A stretch of 64,000 bases of DNA. Source: Phycisphaerales bacterium (GTDB lineage Bacteria; Planctomycetota; Phycisphaerae; Sedimentisphaerales; UBA12454). Position 1 is the stretch's first letter. Each line of letters begins with the position of its first letter. Shown here piece after piece: positions 36,431 to 44,929 of the stretch. Made by a program: the position numbers and the translations under genes. The stretch covers positions 312,417 to 376,416 of the forward strand of contig PLMU01000007.1 in NCBI GenBank assembly GCA_003142595.1, given 5' to 3'. Below the pieces are notes generated by a model. The model saw only the letters and a program-made list of their open reading frames with translations. It ran no database searches and was not told where the DNA came from.

Positions 36431-36537
36431 CCCGCACCTTCTTTTTATTCGTTTTTCTTGAAATCTTTCATAATCACACAACCGCTTCACTTCTTAATAA
36501 AATCCGAATAATTCCTGAATATTTAGAAGGTGCGGGA
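36430..36537 (-). repeat. Inverted-end element 2, covering the phosphatase-like gene start
   Basis: 108 bp with the same 13-bp inverted ends as element 1 (36430-36442 and 36525-36537). Read in the direction of the phosphatase-like gene it begins with 22 bases identical to element 1, diverges in the middle and ends with the Shine-Dalgarno and the A of the ATG at 36430. It fills the gap between the GT2 and the phosphatase-like gene. Confidence 0.85.
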
Positions 36538-36545
36538 TTCATTGT

Positions 36546-37523
36546 TTACCTGCTTTGTTTCCTGAAAATTTTCCTGACCGCGTAAATTTTTCTATCGGTC
36601 GCCTCAAAATAAACTCTGCTTATCATCTCGCCCAGTAATCCTGTCGAAATAAAAATCATACCCATAAGCAAAAGACTAATCCCCGCCGCTGTCAGCGGCC
36701 CGTGCGCCATAAATATTGGAACATTAAAATACAGCTTATCGAAAAGTACATAAGCTAAAATCAGACACGCCGCCACAATACAGTAAAACGCCGCCTTGCC
36801 GAAAAAATGCAGCGGCCGCGTAATATATCCCAGCAAAAATCGCAGCGTTATCAAATCGAACGCCACCCTGAACGTCCGCGATATCCCGTAATTGCTCTTG
36901 CCAGCCTGCCTTTCAATATTCTTGATTGGTATTTCGATAATTTTCGCCCCGCTGGACGAAACAAGCGCCGGTATAAATCGATGCATCTCGCCGTATAGCC
37001 GCAAATCCTGAATTATCTGCCGCTTGTATGCCTTAAACGTCGTGCCGAAATCATGAATATCCACCCCACTGATTTTTGACGCCAGCCAGTTCGCCGCCCT
37101 GCTCGGAATCTTTCGCATAATCAGGTTATCGACCCGCTTCTCGCGCCATCCGCTGACAACATCATACCCCTCTTCAATCTTTTCCAGAAACGCCGGTATC
37201 TCCTCCGGCAAATGCTGCAAATCTCCGTCCATACTGACTATCACTTCGCCACGCGAGCAATCGAATCCCGCCGCAAGCGCAGGCGTCTGCCCGAAATTCC
37301 TCCGAAGCCCAACTACCACAACATGCTCATCCTTCTCGGCAATTTCTTTCAGCTTTTCGAGCGTCGAGTCTGCGCTTCCGTCTTCGACAAGCACAAGCTC
37401 ATAGCTTCCGCCAAGTTGCTTCATTACCCGCGTCAGCCGTTGATAAAGCTCATCGACTACCGACTCTTCGTTATACAGCGGCACAACAACCGAATATTTC
37501 ACGCTTGCTTCACTCATTTTCAT
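36546..37523 (-). CDS. Polyprenyl-phosphate glycosyltransferase, GT2 (ArnC/FlmF2-like)
   Basis: 325 residues: a cytosolic GT2 domain with VVPLYNEESVVDELY, VLVEDGSADST, NFGQTPALAAGFD, SMDGDLQHLPEEIP (metal DxD-like) and VSGWREKRVDN, then two membrane helices near 235-310. This is the DPM1/ArnC layout, which loads a sugar onto undecaprenyl phosphate. The ATG at 37523 overlaps the stop of the deacetylase gene by 4 nt, so the two products are made together. The sugar is not known; HexNAc is suggested by the deacetylase. Confidence 0.9.
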   Translation of the reverse strand: MKMSEASVKYSVVVPLYNEESVVDELYQRLTRVMKQLGGSYELVLVEDGSADSTLEKLKEIAEKDEHVVVVGLRRNFGQTPALAAGFDCSRGEVIVSMDGDLQHLPEEIPAFLEKIEEGYDVVSGWREKRVDNLIMRKIPSRAANWLASKISGVDIHDFGTTFKAYKRQIIQDLRLYGEMHRFIPALVSSSGAKIIEIPIKNIERQAGKSNYGISRTFRVAFDLITLRFLLGYITRPLHFFGKAAFYCIVAACLILAYVLFDKLYFNVPIFMAHGPLTAAGISLLLMGMIFISTGLLGEMISRVYFEATDRKIYAVRKIFRKQSR

Positions 37524-38368
37524 TTCCCGTCAATATTTCCGTAATGCACAAGCTCAATTCCCGCTTCGCCAAGAATCTTTTTCGTCCCCGCATCGCAAAG
37601 CCATTTCAGCTCAGCTTCCCGCTCCTTAACAAGCCGCGTATGCGTTAGCCCATTCGGATATCCCGGATGCGTCATTACCTCCGCCACACCTTCGAACTGC
37701 GTCTTGCCGATTTCCGCCCAGAATTTATCGTCAATCCGCCCCGTATGAAGTACACCGAAGAATATATCGTTTTTTATAAAACGGCTGTCAATCTTCTGAC
37801 AGTTCAGCGTCAAATATCGCAGCAGCATCGCCCGCATCTTATCGCCAAATCCTCCTACCCGCGGCCAATCCCCATACCCGACTGTCGCCGGCTCCCACGG
37901 CCAACGAATCGCCCGAATCCCAAACCGCTCGGCCAGCGAACATACTATCCTATATATGGGCCCAAAGCAATGGAAGTGTTTATGCGAATCCAGATGCGTC
38001 GGCACAATCCCTTTATCGATAATCGACTCAATCTGCGCCGCAAGTTCGATTTCCAGTGCCTTGAGCACTTTTTTATCCACAAGGCTTTTCATCGCAAGTG
38101 TATATGCCGAATATTTGAATTCCCCATCTTCGCCGACAAGCACCCCGCCTGACGAAAGAGGCCTGCCTTCCGTCGCATTCAGATGAACGCCCATACCCAG
38201 GCTCGGCGTTTTTCTCGCAATCGCTATCGCCTCATCCACCGCCGGCATATTAGCCATAATCGTTGTGCTGGTCAGCACCCCGCGGGTATGCGCTTCGTAA
38301 ACAGCCCTGTTCACGCCTTCACAAAGCCCGAAATCGTCCGCATTTATAATCATCTTCCTTGTCGTCAT
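37520..38368 (-). CDS. YdjC/ChbG-family carbohydrate deacetylase (NaxD/HpnK-like)
   Basis: About 282 residues of the YdjC family of metal-dependent deacetylases. Active-site motifs are INADDFGLCEGVNRAV (two Asp), GVHLNATEGRP (His) and HLDSHKHFHCFG (two metal His), with HPGYPN near the end. Members remove acetyl groups from GlcNAc units or, as NaxD, from an undecaprenyl-linked GalNAc. The coupled GT2 gene supports the last role. Two starts are possible, 38368 (MTTRKMI) and 38353 (MIINADD), neither with a strong ribosome-binding site. Confidence 0.88.
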   Translation of the reverse strand: MTTRKMIINADDFGLCEGVNRAVYEAHTRGVLTSTTIMANMPAVDEAIAIARKTPSLGMGVHLNATEGRPLSSGGVLVGEDGEFKYSAYTLAMKSLVDKKVLKALEIELAAQIESIIDKGIVPTHLDSHKHFHCFGPIYRIVCSLAERFGIRAIRWPWEPATVGYGDWPRVGGFGDKMRAMLLRYLTLNCQKIDSRFIKNDIFFGVLHTGRIDDKFWAEIGKTQFEGVAEVMTHPGYPNGLTHTRLVKEREAELKWLCDAGTKKILGEAGIELVHYGNIDGK

Positions 38369-38523
38369 AAGGGGATAAAGTTTACGTCCCAAACGTCTTA
38401 AGGTCAAATGAAATGAATTGGCCCCAATTCCTCGTTCAATTTGTCACGTTATTTAAAAAAGAAGGTGTGGGACTATTTTTGTTGCAAAAACCACCAATTT
38501 GACGAAAATGACTACAGAAAATT

Positions 38524-40116
38524 ATGGTTTTTATCCTACACAGATACATATTCAAGGAATTGCTCAAGGTTTTCGTCCTAACGTCATTGGCATTAGGCGT
38601 TATCATGAGTCTGGGCAGTCTCTTACGGCCAATTCAGGAATTCGGCGTAGGTCCGAATCAGGTCTTTGATTTGCTTTCCTATTTTATGCCCATTACCTTT
38701 ACATTTGTTTTGCCGGTCGCTGCTCTTTTCGCCACTTCTCTTGTTTACGGCCGTTTCGCCGCCGACAACGAATTTGACGCCTGCAAAGCAAGCGGCATAA
38801 GTCCAGCGATGCTTTTTTATCCCGGCCTTGTGCTTGCGATTATAATTTCCATAGCCAATCTGATATTAAGTTTTCACGTCGTGCCGGTTTACGTTCAAAA
38901 AGCTGAAATGGCGATGAAGGCCGACGCCAAGCAGATTTTGTTTCGCAATATCCAGCGGCAGGGCTACTATTGTCTGCCCGGCGGGAGTTTCAGAATTTAC
39001 GCCGACGCAACAGACGTCAAAAATTCCGGCCTGCTGGGCGTGGTAATTATCAACTCCGCCGGAGGACAGGAGAAAAAACTAATTACCGCTGAATCGGCAA
39101 CGGTTAATTTCGACAGCACAGCAAAAACAAACGAAGTAAAGGTTTTCGCAAGGAACGCATTTCAGTTTGACGAGCACGGCGGAGTATTCTTCAAAGCAAT
39201 TTCCGTCCTCGGCGAATTTGCATCGCCTATGGGCGACAGTGTAGCATTCCGTAAAATCGATCAGATAAACGCCATTAAGGCTTCACCTATAACTTATTAT
39301 CCTATCGCTGTTTGTGCATGGAACGCCTATGAGCAGTTGACGCTCGAACTGCTGGCTCAGGATATCAATAGCGTAATAATATCAAAAAGCGATAATCTTT
39401 ATCAGCTCAGCAACGATGAGTCTCAGATACGTTTCAGGGGCGAAAAATCTGTGCTTACCGGACAGGGCGCAATCGAACTGCTCGGAAAGGTTCAATTGTT
39501 CGAATACGACAGGAAGAGCGGCGAACTTACAAGAAGTTACCACGGCGAAAAACTGACGCTTCAACTTTCAACTGAAACTCAAACCAGGCCCAGCAATAAA
39601 ATCCTGCTTACTTTTCCAAATGCAGTCTGGCTTGACCGCGGTATGGAATATATTAAATCTCGCTATTCTGCAAAAGACTTATGCCTGCCGGATTCCGTCA
39701 CCGCAAAACTGGGAGACGATATTATCGACACTGCCAAAAATCACAGTTACCTCGCTGCGCCGTCATTAAGGCTCAAAGGGCTTATTAATGAACTGAAACG
39801 AAAAATCCATGTGACGCTTATGGATATCAAGGCCGAAATTCACTCAAGACTCGTCTTTGGCATAGGCTGTATAACCCTGATAATAATCGGCATCGAACTC
39901 GGCATTAAATTCAGAGGCGGTCATTTACTGACAGCTTTTGGCGTCAGCTCTATTCCTGCTGCCGCTTTACTTGTTATTATTATGACCGGAAAAAATATTA
40001 CAAGAAACCATTCTGTACATTTAGGCGCAGACCTCGGCGTGTCATTCATGTGGGCAGGATTGCTGCTTCTGACAATTTTCGCTGTCTCGCTTTACAGAAA
40101 AATGCTGAAAAATTAA
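38524..40116 (+). CDS. lptF: LPS export permease LptF, long form
   Basis: Inner-membrane subunit of the LptB2FG extractor. Three helices at the N-terminus (to about 110), a periplasmic region (about 125-440) and three at the C-terminus are visible; family motifs are RYIFKELLKVFVLT and LPVAALFATSLVYGRF with the conserved short loop DNEFDACKASGIS. At 530 residues it is about 150 longer than usual, the excess being in the periplasmic part. A third partial copy of the inverted-end sequence (AGAAGGTGTGGGA, 38457-38469) lies in its leader. Confidence 0.9.
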   Translation: MVFILHRYIFKELLKVFVLTSLALGVIMSLGSLLRPIQEFGVGPNQVFDLLSYFMPITFTFVLPVAALFATSLVYGRFAADNEFDACKASGISPAMLFYPGLVLAIIISIANLILSFHVVPVYVQKAEMAMKADAKQILFRNIQRQGYYCLPGGSFRIYADATDVKNSGLLGVVIINSAGGQEKKLITAESATVNFDSTAKTNEVKVFARNAFQFDEHGGVFFKAISVLGEFASPMGDSVAFRKIDQINAIKASPITYYPIAVCAWNAYEQLTLELLAQDINSVIISKSDNLYQLSNDESQIRFRGEKSVLTGQGAIELLGKVQLFEYDRKSGELTRSYHGEKLTLQLSTETQTRPSNKILLTFPNAVWLDRGMEYIKSRYSAKDLCLPDSVTAKLGDDIIDTAKNHSYLAAPSLRLKGLINELKRKIHVTLMDIKAEIHSRLVFGIGCITLIIIGIELGIKFRGGHLLTAFGVSSIPAAALLVIIMTGKNITRNHSVHLGADLGVSFMWAGLLLLTIFAVSLYRKMLKN

Positions 40117-40118
40117 AT

Positions 40119-41222
40119 ATGAAGATACTTGATAAATACGTAGCGAAAAACTTTCTTACAGGATATCTGATAGCATTCCTTGTGCTGATGGGGCTGCGCA
40201 TAATGACAGACTTGTTTGTCAATATTGACGAATTTTATGAAAATGCACAGCTTACAGCAGGCCAGATTATGGCAAACATCATCTTATATTACGGCAGAAG
40301 CAGCTTGCTGTATTTTCGCGACTTCGCGGGAATGATTACCGTAGTGGCGGCAGTGTTTTCGCTGGGCAAAATGACCCGAAGCAATGAGTTGGTGGCAATT
40401 ATGGCATCAGGTGTAAGTCTCAAGCGGGTGATAGCACCAATCCTGTTATTATCTCTGGCGTTTACAGGCCTGCACGTAATCGACCAGGAGCTTTTAATCC
40501 CTCCCATAGCCGATAAGCTCGTCCGTTCACAGGATGCCGTCATCGAAACGCTCACTTATAATATGTGGTTCATCAGCGACAGTAACGGCAGCCTGTTTTG
40601 CTCGCCGACGTTCAGAGTGAAGGATTCTGTAATAATAAACCCGACGATAATAACGCGAAAGATGAAAGATAATCGGGTGCTTTGGGACGTCACCGGCATT
40701 ATCAAGGCCGACTCGGCCTCTTATGACTATGACAGCAAATCATGGATTCTCAAAAACGGTACGTATCTGACGGTCTCGAAGGAAATTTCGGACAAACCTT
40801 ATCAGCCGATAAAAGCCTGCCGCAGCGACCTTACTCCGAAGGATATTCCGGTAAGGCGAAATTCGTCTAACATGGATTTGCTCAGCTCTTACGACCTTAT
40901 CAAACTTGCCAAACAGAGCCCGAAAGACCTCGCCCGGCTCTACGCTCAGAAAAATTTCAGGCTGACAGACCCGATAATTAATTTTATTATGCTGATGATT
41001 TCGTTGCCGATACTCGTCTGCAGAGACCCGAAAAGTCTTAAATCCGCCGTCTTTATAAGTTTTGGCCTGACTGGGGCGTGCTATGTTTTGACTTTCGTAA
41101 GCAAAATTTTTGCTCCGGAAATAATGATTGCAGGCAGGGTTATGCCGGAATTGTGGGCCTGGATGCCGATTTTCATCTTTGTGCCGATAGCCGTTAACGA
41201 ATTGGATTCGCTGAAAACATAA
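40119..41222 (+). CDS. lptG: LPS export permease LptG
   Basis: Second permease subunit of the Lpt extractor, 367 residues. The N-terminus MKILDKYVAKNFLTGYLIAFLVL and the cytosolic loop SRSNELVAIMASGVSLKRV-like segment (here KMTRSNELVAIMASGVS) are typical, with a periplasmic domain (about 150-290) and three final helices. The start at 40119 is 2 nt after the lptF stop; an upstream start would lie within lptF. Confidence 0.92.
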   Translation: MKILDKYVAKNFLTGYLIAFLVLMGLRIMTDLFVNIDEFYENAQLTAGQIMANIILYYGRSSLLYFRDFAGMITVVAAVFSLGKMTRSNELVAIMASGVSLKRVIAPILLLSLAFTGLHVIDQELLIPPIADKLVRSQDAVIETLTYNMWFISDSNGSLFCSPTFRVKDSVIINPTIITRKMKDNRVLWDVTGIIKADSASYDYDSKSWILKNGTYLTVSKEISDKPYQPIKACRSDLTPKDIPVRRNSSNMDLLSSYDLIKLAKQSPKDLARLYAQKNFRLTDPIINFIMLMISLPILVCRDPKSLKSAVFISFGLTGACYVLTFVSKIFAPEIMIAGRVMPELWAWMPIFIFVPIAVNELDSLKT

Positions 41223-41320
41223 AGGCTGTTCAGCGGTAAAATTTGACTTTTAAAATTCATCTCTTTTGCATATACTTGTCGATACAAATTAAGATTATTG
41301 TATTTTAGTGAGTATAAAAT

Positions 41321-42517
41321 ATGGAAGAATTCAAAATAGAACCGGCAGAACGTATAAAAAGGTTGCCGCCGTATTTATTCGGCAGACTCAATGCGCTTAA
41401 ACTTGCCAAACGCCAGCAGCAGATTGACATTATCGACCTGGGTATGGGAAATCCATCCGACCCGACTCCGCAGGTTATTGTCGATAAGCTTTGCGAAGCC
41501 GCACGCGACCCGCGCAACCAGCGTTACAGCGCAAGCAGAGGCATCTTCAATCTCAGAAGAGAAGTGGCGATAAAATACGCCAAAAAATATAACGTCGAGC
41601 TCGACCCAAATACAGAGGTCCTGGCCTGCATTGGAAGCAAGGAAGGTTTCAGTCATATGTGCCTTGCGATGCTCGGCCCCGGCGATACCGCTATCGTCGC
41701 GGACCCGGCGTTTCCAATTCATATTTACGCTGTCAATTTGGCCGGCGCAAATGTCGTTACAGTTCCGCTTGGCAATACTCTGGATTCTTTAAAAAATATC
41801 CACGAGACCTGCGAAAAGCTTTATCCGCGTCCGAAAGTAATGATTTTAAACTTTCCGCATAATCCAACTGCAATGACAATCGACATACCGGGTTATTTTG
41901 AGACCGTTGTCGATATCGCCAGAAAACTTAATATCGCTGTCATTCACGACTTTGCTTACGGCGATACCTGTTTTGACGGATACAAGGCGCCGAGTTTTCT
42001 TTCCGCAAAGGGAGCCAAGGACGTCGGCGTTGAATTTTCCACGATGAGTAAGGCTTTCAATATGGCAGGCTGGCGCATCGGCTTTGCCGCAGGAAACAAG
42101 CAGATGATTGAGGCCCTCGCCACAATAAAAGGCTATTACGATTACGGCATTTTCCAGGCCATTCAGATTGCGAGCATTGTCGCGATGCGTCAGTGCGAAA
42201 AAGACACCGATGAACAGAACCAAAAATATCAGTTCCGCAGGGATGTCGTTTGCGAGTGTCTCAGCCGTCTCGGCTGGCAGGTCGAAAAACCTCGTGCCTC
42301 GATGTTCGTCTGGGCAAGAGTGCCTGACGACCAGTTAAAAGGTAAGGGAACTATCGATTTCGCGATGGATTTGGTTGAAAACGCCAATGTCGTCATCTCG
42401 CCCGGCAGAGCCTTCGGCGAAAACGGCGAAGGTTATATGCGAATCGCGCTTGTCGAAAACGAAAATCGTCTCCGCCAGGCTTTTCGCAACATCAAAAAAT
42501 ACGTCCAAAAAGGTTAA
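41321..42517 (+). CDS. PLP aminotransferase, AlaC-like
   Basis: Class I/II aminotransferase of 398 residues, closest in motif pattern to glutamate-pyruvate aminotransferase AlaC: RIKRLPPYLFGRLNALK, IDLGMGNPSDPTP, RYSASRGIFNLRRE, IGSKEGFSHM and the PLP lysine in STMSKAFNMAGWRIGF. Related LL-diaminopimelate aminotransferases share several of these, so that substrate cannot be excluded. A strong terminator follows at 42530. Confidence 0.87.
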   Translation: MEEFKIEPAERIKRLPPYLFGRLNALKLAKRQQQIDIIDLGMGNPSDPTPQVIVDKLCEAARDPRNQRYSASRGIFNLRREVAIKYAKKYNVELDPNTEVLACIGSKEGFSHMCLAMLGPGDTAIVADPAFPIHIYAVNLAGANVVTVPLGNTLDSLKNIHETCEKLYPRPKVMILNFPHNPTAMTIDIPGYFETVVDIARKLNIAVIHDFAYGDTCFDGYKAPSFLSAKGAKDVGVEFSTMSKAFNMAGWRIGFAAGNKQMIEALATIKGYYDYGIFQAIQIASIVAMRQCEKDTDEQNQKYQFRRDVVCECLSRLGWQVEKPRASMFVWARVPDDQLKGKGTIDFAMDLVENANVVISPGRAFGENGEGYMRIALVENENRLRQAFRNIKKYVQKG

Positions 42518-42529
42518 AATATTAATTGA

Positions 42530-42554
42530 CCCCGCCAAAATGGCGGGGTTTTTT
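42530..42554 (+). terminator. Rho-independent terminator after the aminotransferase
   Basis: Stem CCCCGCC (42530-42536) with GGCGGGG (42542-42548), loop AAAAT, followed by six T (42549-42554). Confidence 0.95.
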
Positions 42555-42733
42555 ATTGGTTATTTAATCACGATTTTCACTCACTCGTTTCCGCTTTTTA
42601 CCTCTAATATTGCCGTTGATGCCAACTGTATTTTTATTTGTTTAAAAAATTTTTGTGCTTTTTTATATCTGACTGCAAAAACCCCATTTTTACCGGACAA
42701 ACGCAGATTCTATGTTAAAATGGGTAAAATCAC

Positions 42734-42762
42734 TTGACTTTTCATATTTATTATGTTCTAAT
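42734..42762 (+). promoter_or_regulatory. Promoter of the PEP-CTERM pair
   Basis: TTGACT (42734-42739), 17 nt, TCTAAT (42757-42762). It would give a leader of about 205 nt (42770-42975) before the first PEP-CTERM gene. The leader was searched for known riboswitch consensus segments and none was recognised; 42555-42733 shows no gene. Confidence 0.6.
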
Positions 42763-42975
42763 AGTCATAGATATATTTCACACTAAGTTGGGGTAGGAGT
42801 AGGCTTTTGTATAAGCTTCGTTGATGAGCCGCTGTTGGTATTGTTACACATTTTATTGACTTAGCTGCAGCCTTTTTTCTCATTACTCTGCGGCAAAGGT
42901 CTTTTGGGGAAATCTAAAACTTCAATGCGGAGATACTGCGCATATTGTCAGGCGTTTTAAATCGGAACAACGATT

Positions 42976-43617
42976 ATGAAAACTATAAAAGGAAATATTA
43001 CCATTTTTCTCGCTTGTGCGCTCACATGTGCATTTGTTTTTGCCGTAAGCGCCAAAGCTTCTCTCTGCAACGACACGAATGCAATGACAGGTTTTACAGG
43101 CACAACATCTTTCGATATTACGGTGTCAAATGTCAGTTTGAACGCTGATGTCGAATATGCAGTTTATGCTCCCGGCATATATCCCGGCAAAGACCTTACC
43201 GGCGACAGTGAATACATTTACGCATATCAGATTCTCAGCCGATCTCATACTAATGTCGCGATTGATTTTTTCTCAGTGGGAATCTCCAGCGGCGTGGTAA
43301 TCGACAATATTTACACCGATAATACATACGGGTCCGGCGTTGATCCTCTATTGTCCAATATTTTTGCACAAAGTGCCTGGTTCATATTTGCAGATCAGAG
43401 CCTGAACAAAAGAGAATGTTCCAATGTTCTGATTTTCACTTCCGTCCATTCGCCGACAATGGGATTTGGAACCATTAGCGGCGGCGGAGCCAGCGAGATG
43501 GCAGCGCTGCCGACACCCTCAACGTCACCCATACCCGAGCCGGCTACTATCGCTCTGCTTTTGCTGGCGATTCTTATATTTACATTTAATCGCAGGAAAA
43601 CATCCGCAATCAAATGA
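42976..43617 (+). CDS. PEP-CTERM sorting domain protein
   Basis: Exported protein of 213 residues: signal peptide MKTIKGNITIFLACALTCAFVFAVSAKA, an unrecognised beta-rich body, a Pro/Ser/Thr linker (PTPSTSPIPEP) and the C-terminal PEP-CTERM signal, a PEP motif, a hydrophobic helix and RRK. Such tails are cut by exosortase, joining the protein to the surface or exopolysaccharide. The body has a NMTG-type region without a known domain. It overlaps the next gene, another PEP-CTERM protein, by 4 nt. Confidence 0.88.
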   Translation: MKTIKGNITIFLACALTCAFVFAVSAKASLCNDTNAMTGFTGTTSFDITVSNVSLNADVEYAVYAPGIYPGKDLTGDSEYIYAYQILSRSHTNVAIDFFSVGISSGVVIDNIYTDNTYGSGVDPLLSNIFAQSAWFIFADQSLNKRECSNVLIFTSVHSPTMGFGTISGGGASEMAALPTPSTSPIPEPATIALLLLAILIFTFNRRKTSAIK

Positions 43618-44147
43618 AATCCTGGCATCTTATAATCTGTTTTATCCTCGCATTAAGCCTTAAAACATTGGCAAACAGCAATTACGCTGTATTTGTGCAG
43701 GAAAGTCCCGCCGGAGCCGGCGATATCAAACCCGGCATCGGTGTCCATAACTTCGGTATCAATGAAACTGTTACATTGACTACCGTTGCGAATTCAGGAT
43801 GGAAATTTGTTTATTGGCTTGGCGATGTAAGCGACCCGACGTCAAACCGCACAATGATGTCTGTTGACGGGCCAAAGATAATTATAGCGGTTTTTCAGAG
43901 AGATGGATATGCTATGCCCGGCGACAACGGTTCGGCGCCCGCAAGTCGAGGCGAGCAAAAATTAACAGGACGTAGTGATTATTACGACTCAAGTCTTGAA
44001 GAAGCCACTACGTCTCCTTCGGATCCTCATTATTATCCGCCAACCACACCGGTTGAGCCTGTTCCTGAACCGCAGACTTTGGTCTTGCTGATAACTGGTA
44101 TTTATTTCTGGCGTAATAAACTTTTAATGAAAAGGCAATTTTCTTAA
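43614..44147 (+). CDS. PEP-CTERM protein with an InlB B-repeat-like domain
   Basis: 177 residues: signal peptide (MKSWHLIICFILALSLKTLA), one beta domain (about 22-98) with GWKFVYWLGDVSDPTSNRTM and IIIAVF, a pattern seen in divergent InlB B-repeats, then a Ser/Thr/Pro linker and a terminal PVPEPQTLVLLITGIYFW with basic end, which fits PEP-CTERM. It starts within the stop of the upstream gene (ATGA), so the pair is coupled. The order of two short PEP-CTERM genes suggests one surface unit. Confidence 0.82.
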   Translation: MKSWHLIICFILALSLKTLANSNYAVFVQESPAGAGDIKPGIGVHNFGINETVTLTTVANSGWKFVYWLGDVSDPTSNRTMMSVDGPKIIIAVFQRDGYAMPGDNGSAPASRGEQKLTGRSDYYDSSLEEATTSPSDPHYYPPTTPVEPVPEPQTLVLLITGIYFWRNKLLMKRQFS

Positions 44148-44241
44148 TTTTTTATGACATCTGCATAAAAGGACCCGTCCCCGGAATCTTTAATGCGGAC
44201 TCATTTTGGAAGCACTTAAGTGCTCGGAGAAGGAAGAAGTA

Positions 44242-44277
44242 GGGCCGGCAGTTTAACCGCTGCTGGCCCATTTTTTT
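44242..44277 (+). terminator. Terminator after the PEP-CTERM pair
   Basis: Stem GGGCCGGCAG (44242-44251) with CTGCTGGCCC (44260-44269), one G-T pair, loop 8 nt, then A and seven T (44271-44277). It lies between the convergent PEP-CTERM and groES genes. Confidence 0.92.
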
Positions 44278-44293
44278 GCGCCTTAAAAGTTTT

Positions 44294-44623
44294 TCACGAC
44301 CTTCTAAACACCGCCACGATATTTTCCACTTCGACGACGAACAGTCTATTGTCGCCTTCGAAATCGACTGGTATTGCACCTTTAGGATTGAACAGAACTT
44401 TGTCGTATTGTTTAAGAGGGATTTCCGGCATACTGTCAACTTCTGCCGAGACTGCTACGACTCTGCCGGTGATGGTTGGTATTTCGATATTATCGGGGAG
44501 CTTGATACCGCCTTTTGTTTCTTTTTTATCTTCATCTTTGCGGATAAGGACTCTTTTGCCGATAGGTTCGACTGTTTCTATGGGCTTACGTTCGGAGTTA
44601 TTTGTATCTTTTTCAGGTATCAT
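44294..44623 (-). CDS. GroES-family co-chaperonin, diverged
   Basis: 109 residues of the Cpn10 fold: IETVEPIGKRVLIRKDE, the mobile loop ETKGGIKLPDN, and NPKGAIPVDFEGDNRLFVVEVENIVAVF. The mobile loop has IKL in place of the usual IVL/IVI, and the N-terminus is extended by about 15 residues with Glu, Asn and Lys. No groEL gene is adjacent, so it may be a second, specialised GroES. Single gene, convergent with the PEP-CTERM pair. Confidence 0.88.
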   Translation of the reverse strand: MIPEKDTNNSERKPIETVEPIGKRVLIRKDEDKKETKGGIKLPDNIEIPTITGRVVAVSAEVDSMPEIPLKQYDKVLFNPKGAIPVDFEGDNRLFVVEVENIVAVFRRS

Positions 44624-44893
44624 AATAGTTCAAAAATTTAGCATATCCTTTATCTATAATTCTTTTATTAACAGGTTTTTTGTGAATAAAGTCTAATTAT
44701 ATAGTTTATATCGCAGAAAAACGCCATCAAAAAGTTAAAATGCGTTGTTGTCGTAACTTCTTTTTGCACAATAAGATACAATTTTAATAAAACTTTACTC
44801 ATCTCTAAATTCCCCCTTTTAACAGCAAATTTCCTTTAAAATCAAAAAATTGTATTATTGCTTTTAATTTATTGGTAAATTTTTAATGAAACA

Positions 44894-44923
44894 TTGAACA
44901 AACTGCCGATTATTAAATATATA
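44894..44923 (+). promoter_or_regulatory. Promoter-like site in the groES-topA gap
   Basis: TTGAAC (44894-44899), 18 nt, TATATA (44918-44923), on the plus strand ahead of a pyrimidine tract and terminator hairpin. AT-rich surroundings make chance possible. Confidence 0.35.
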
Positions 44924-44929
44924 TAAAAG

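Noticed and set aside
42770-42975. PEP-CTERM leader as a c-di-GMP riboswitch
   Set aside because: The region was read for the GEMM core and none was found.
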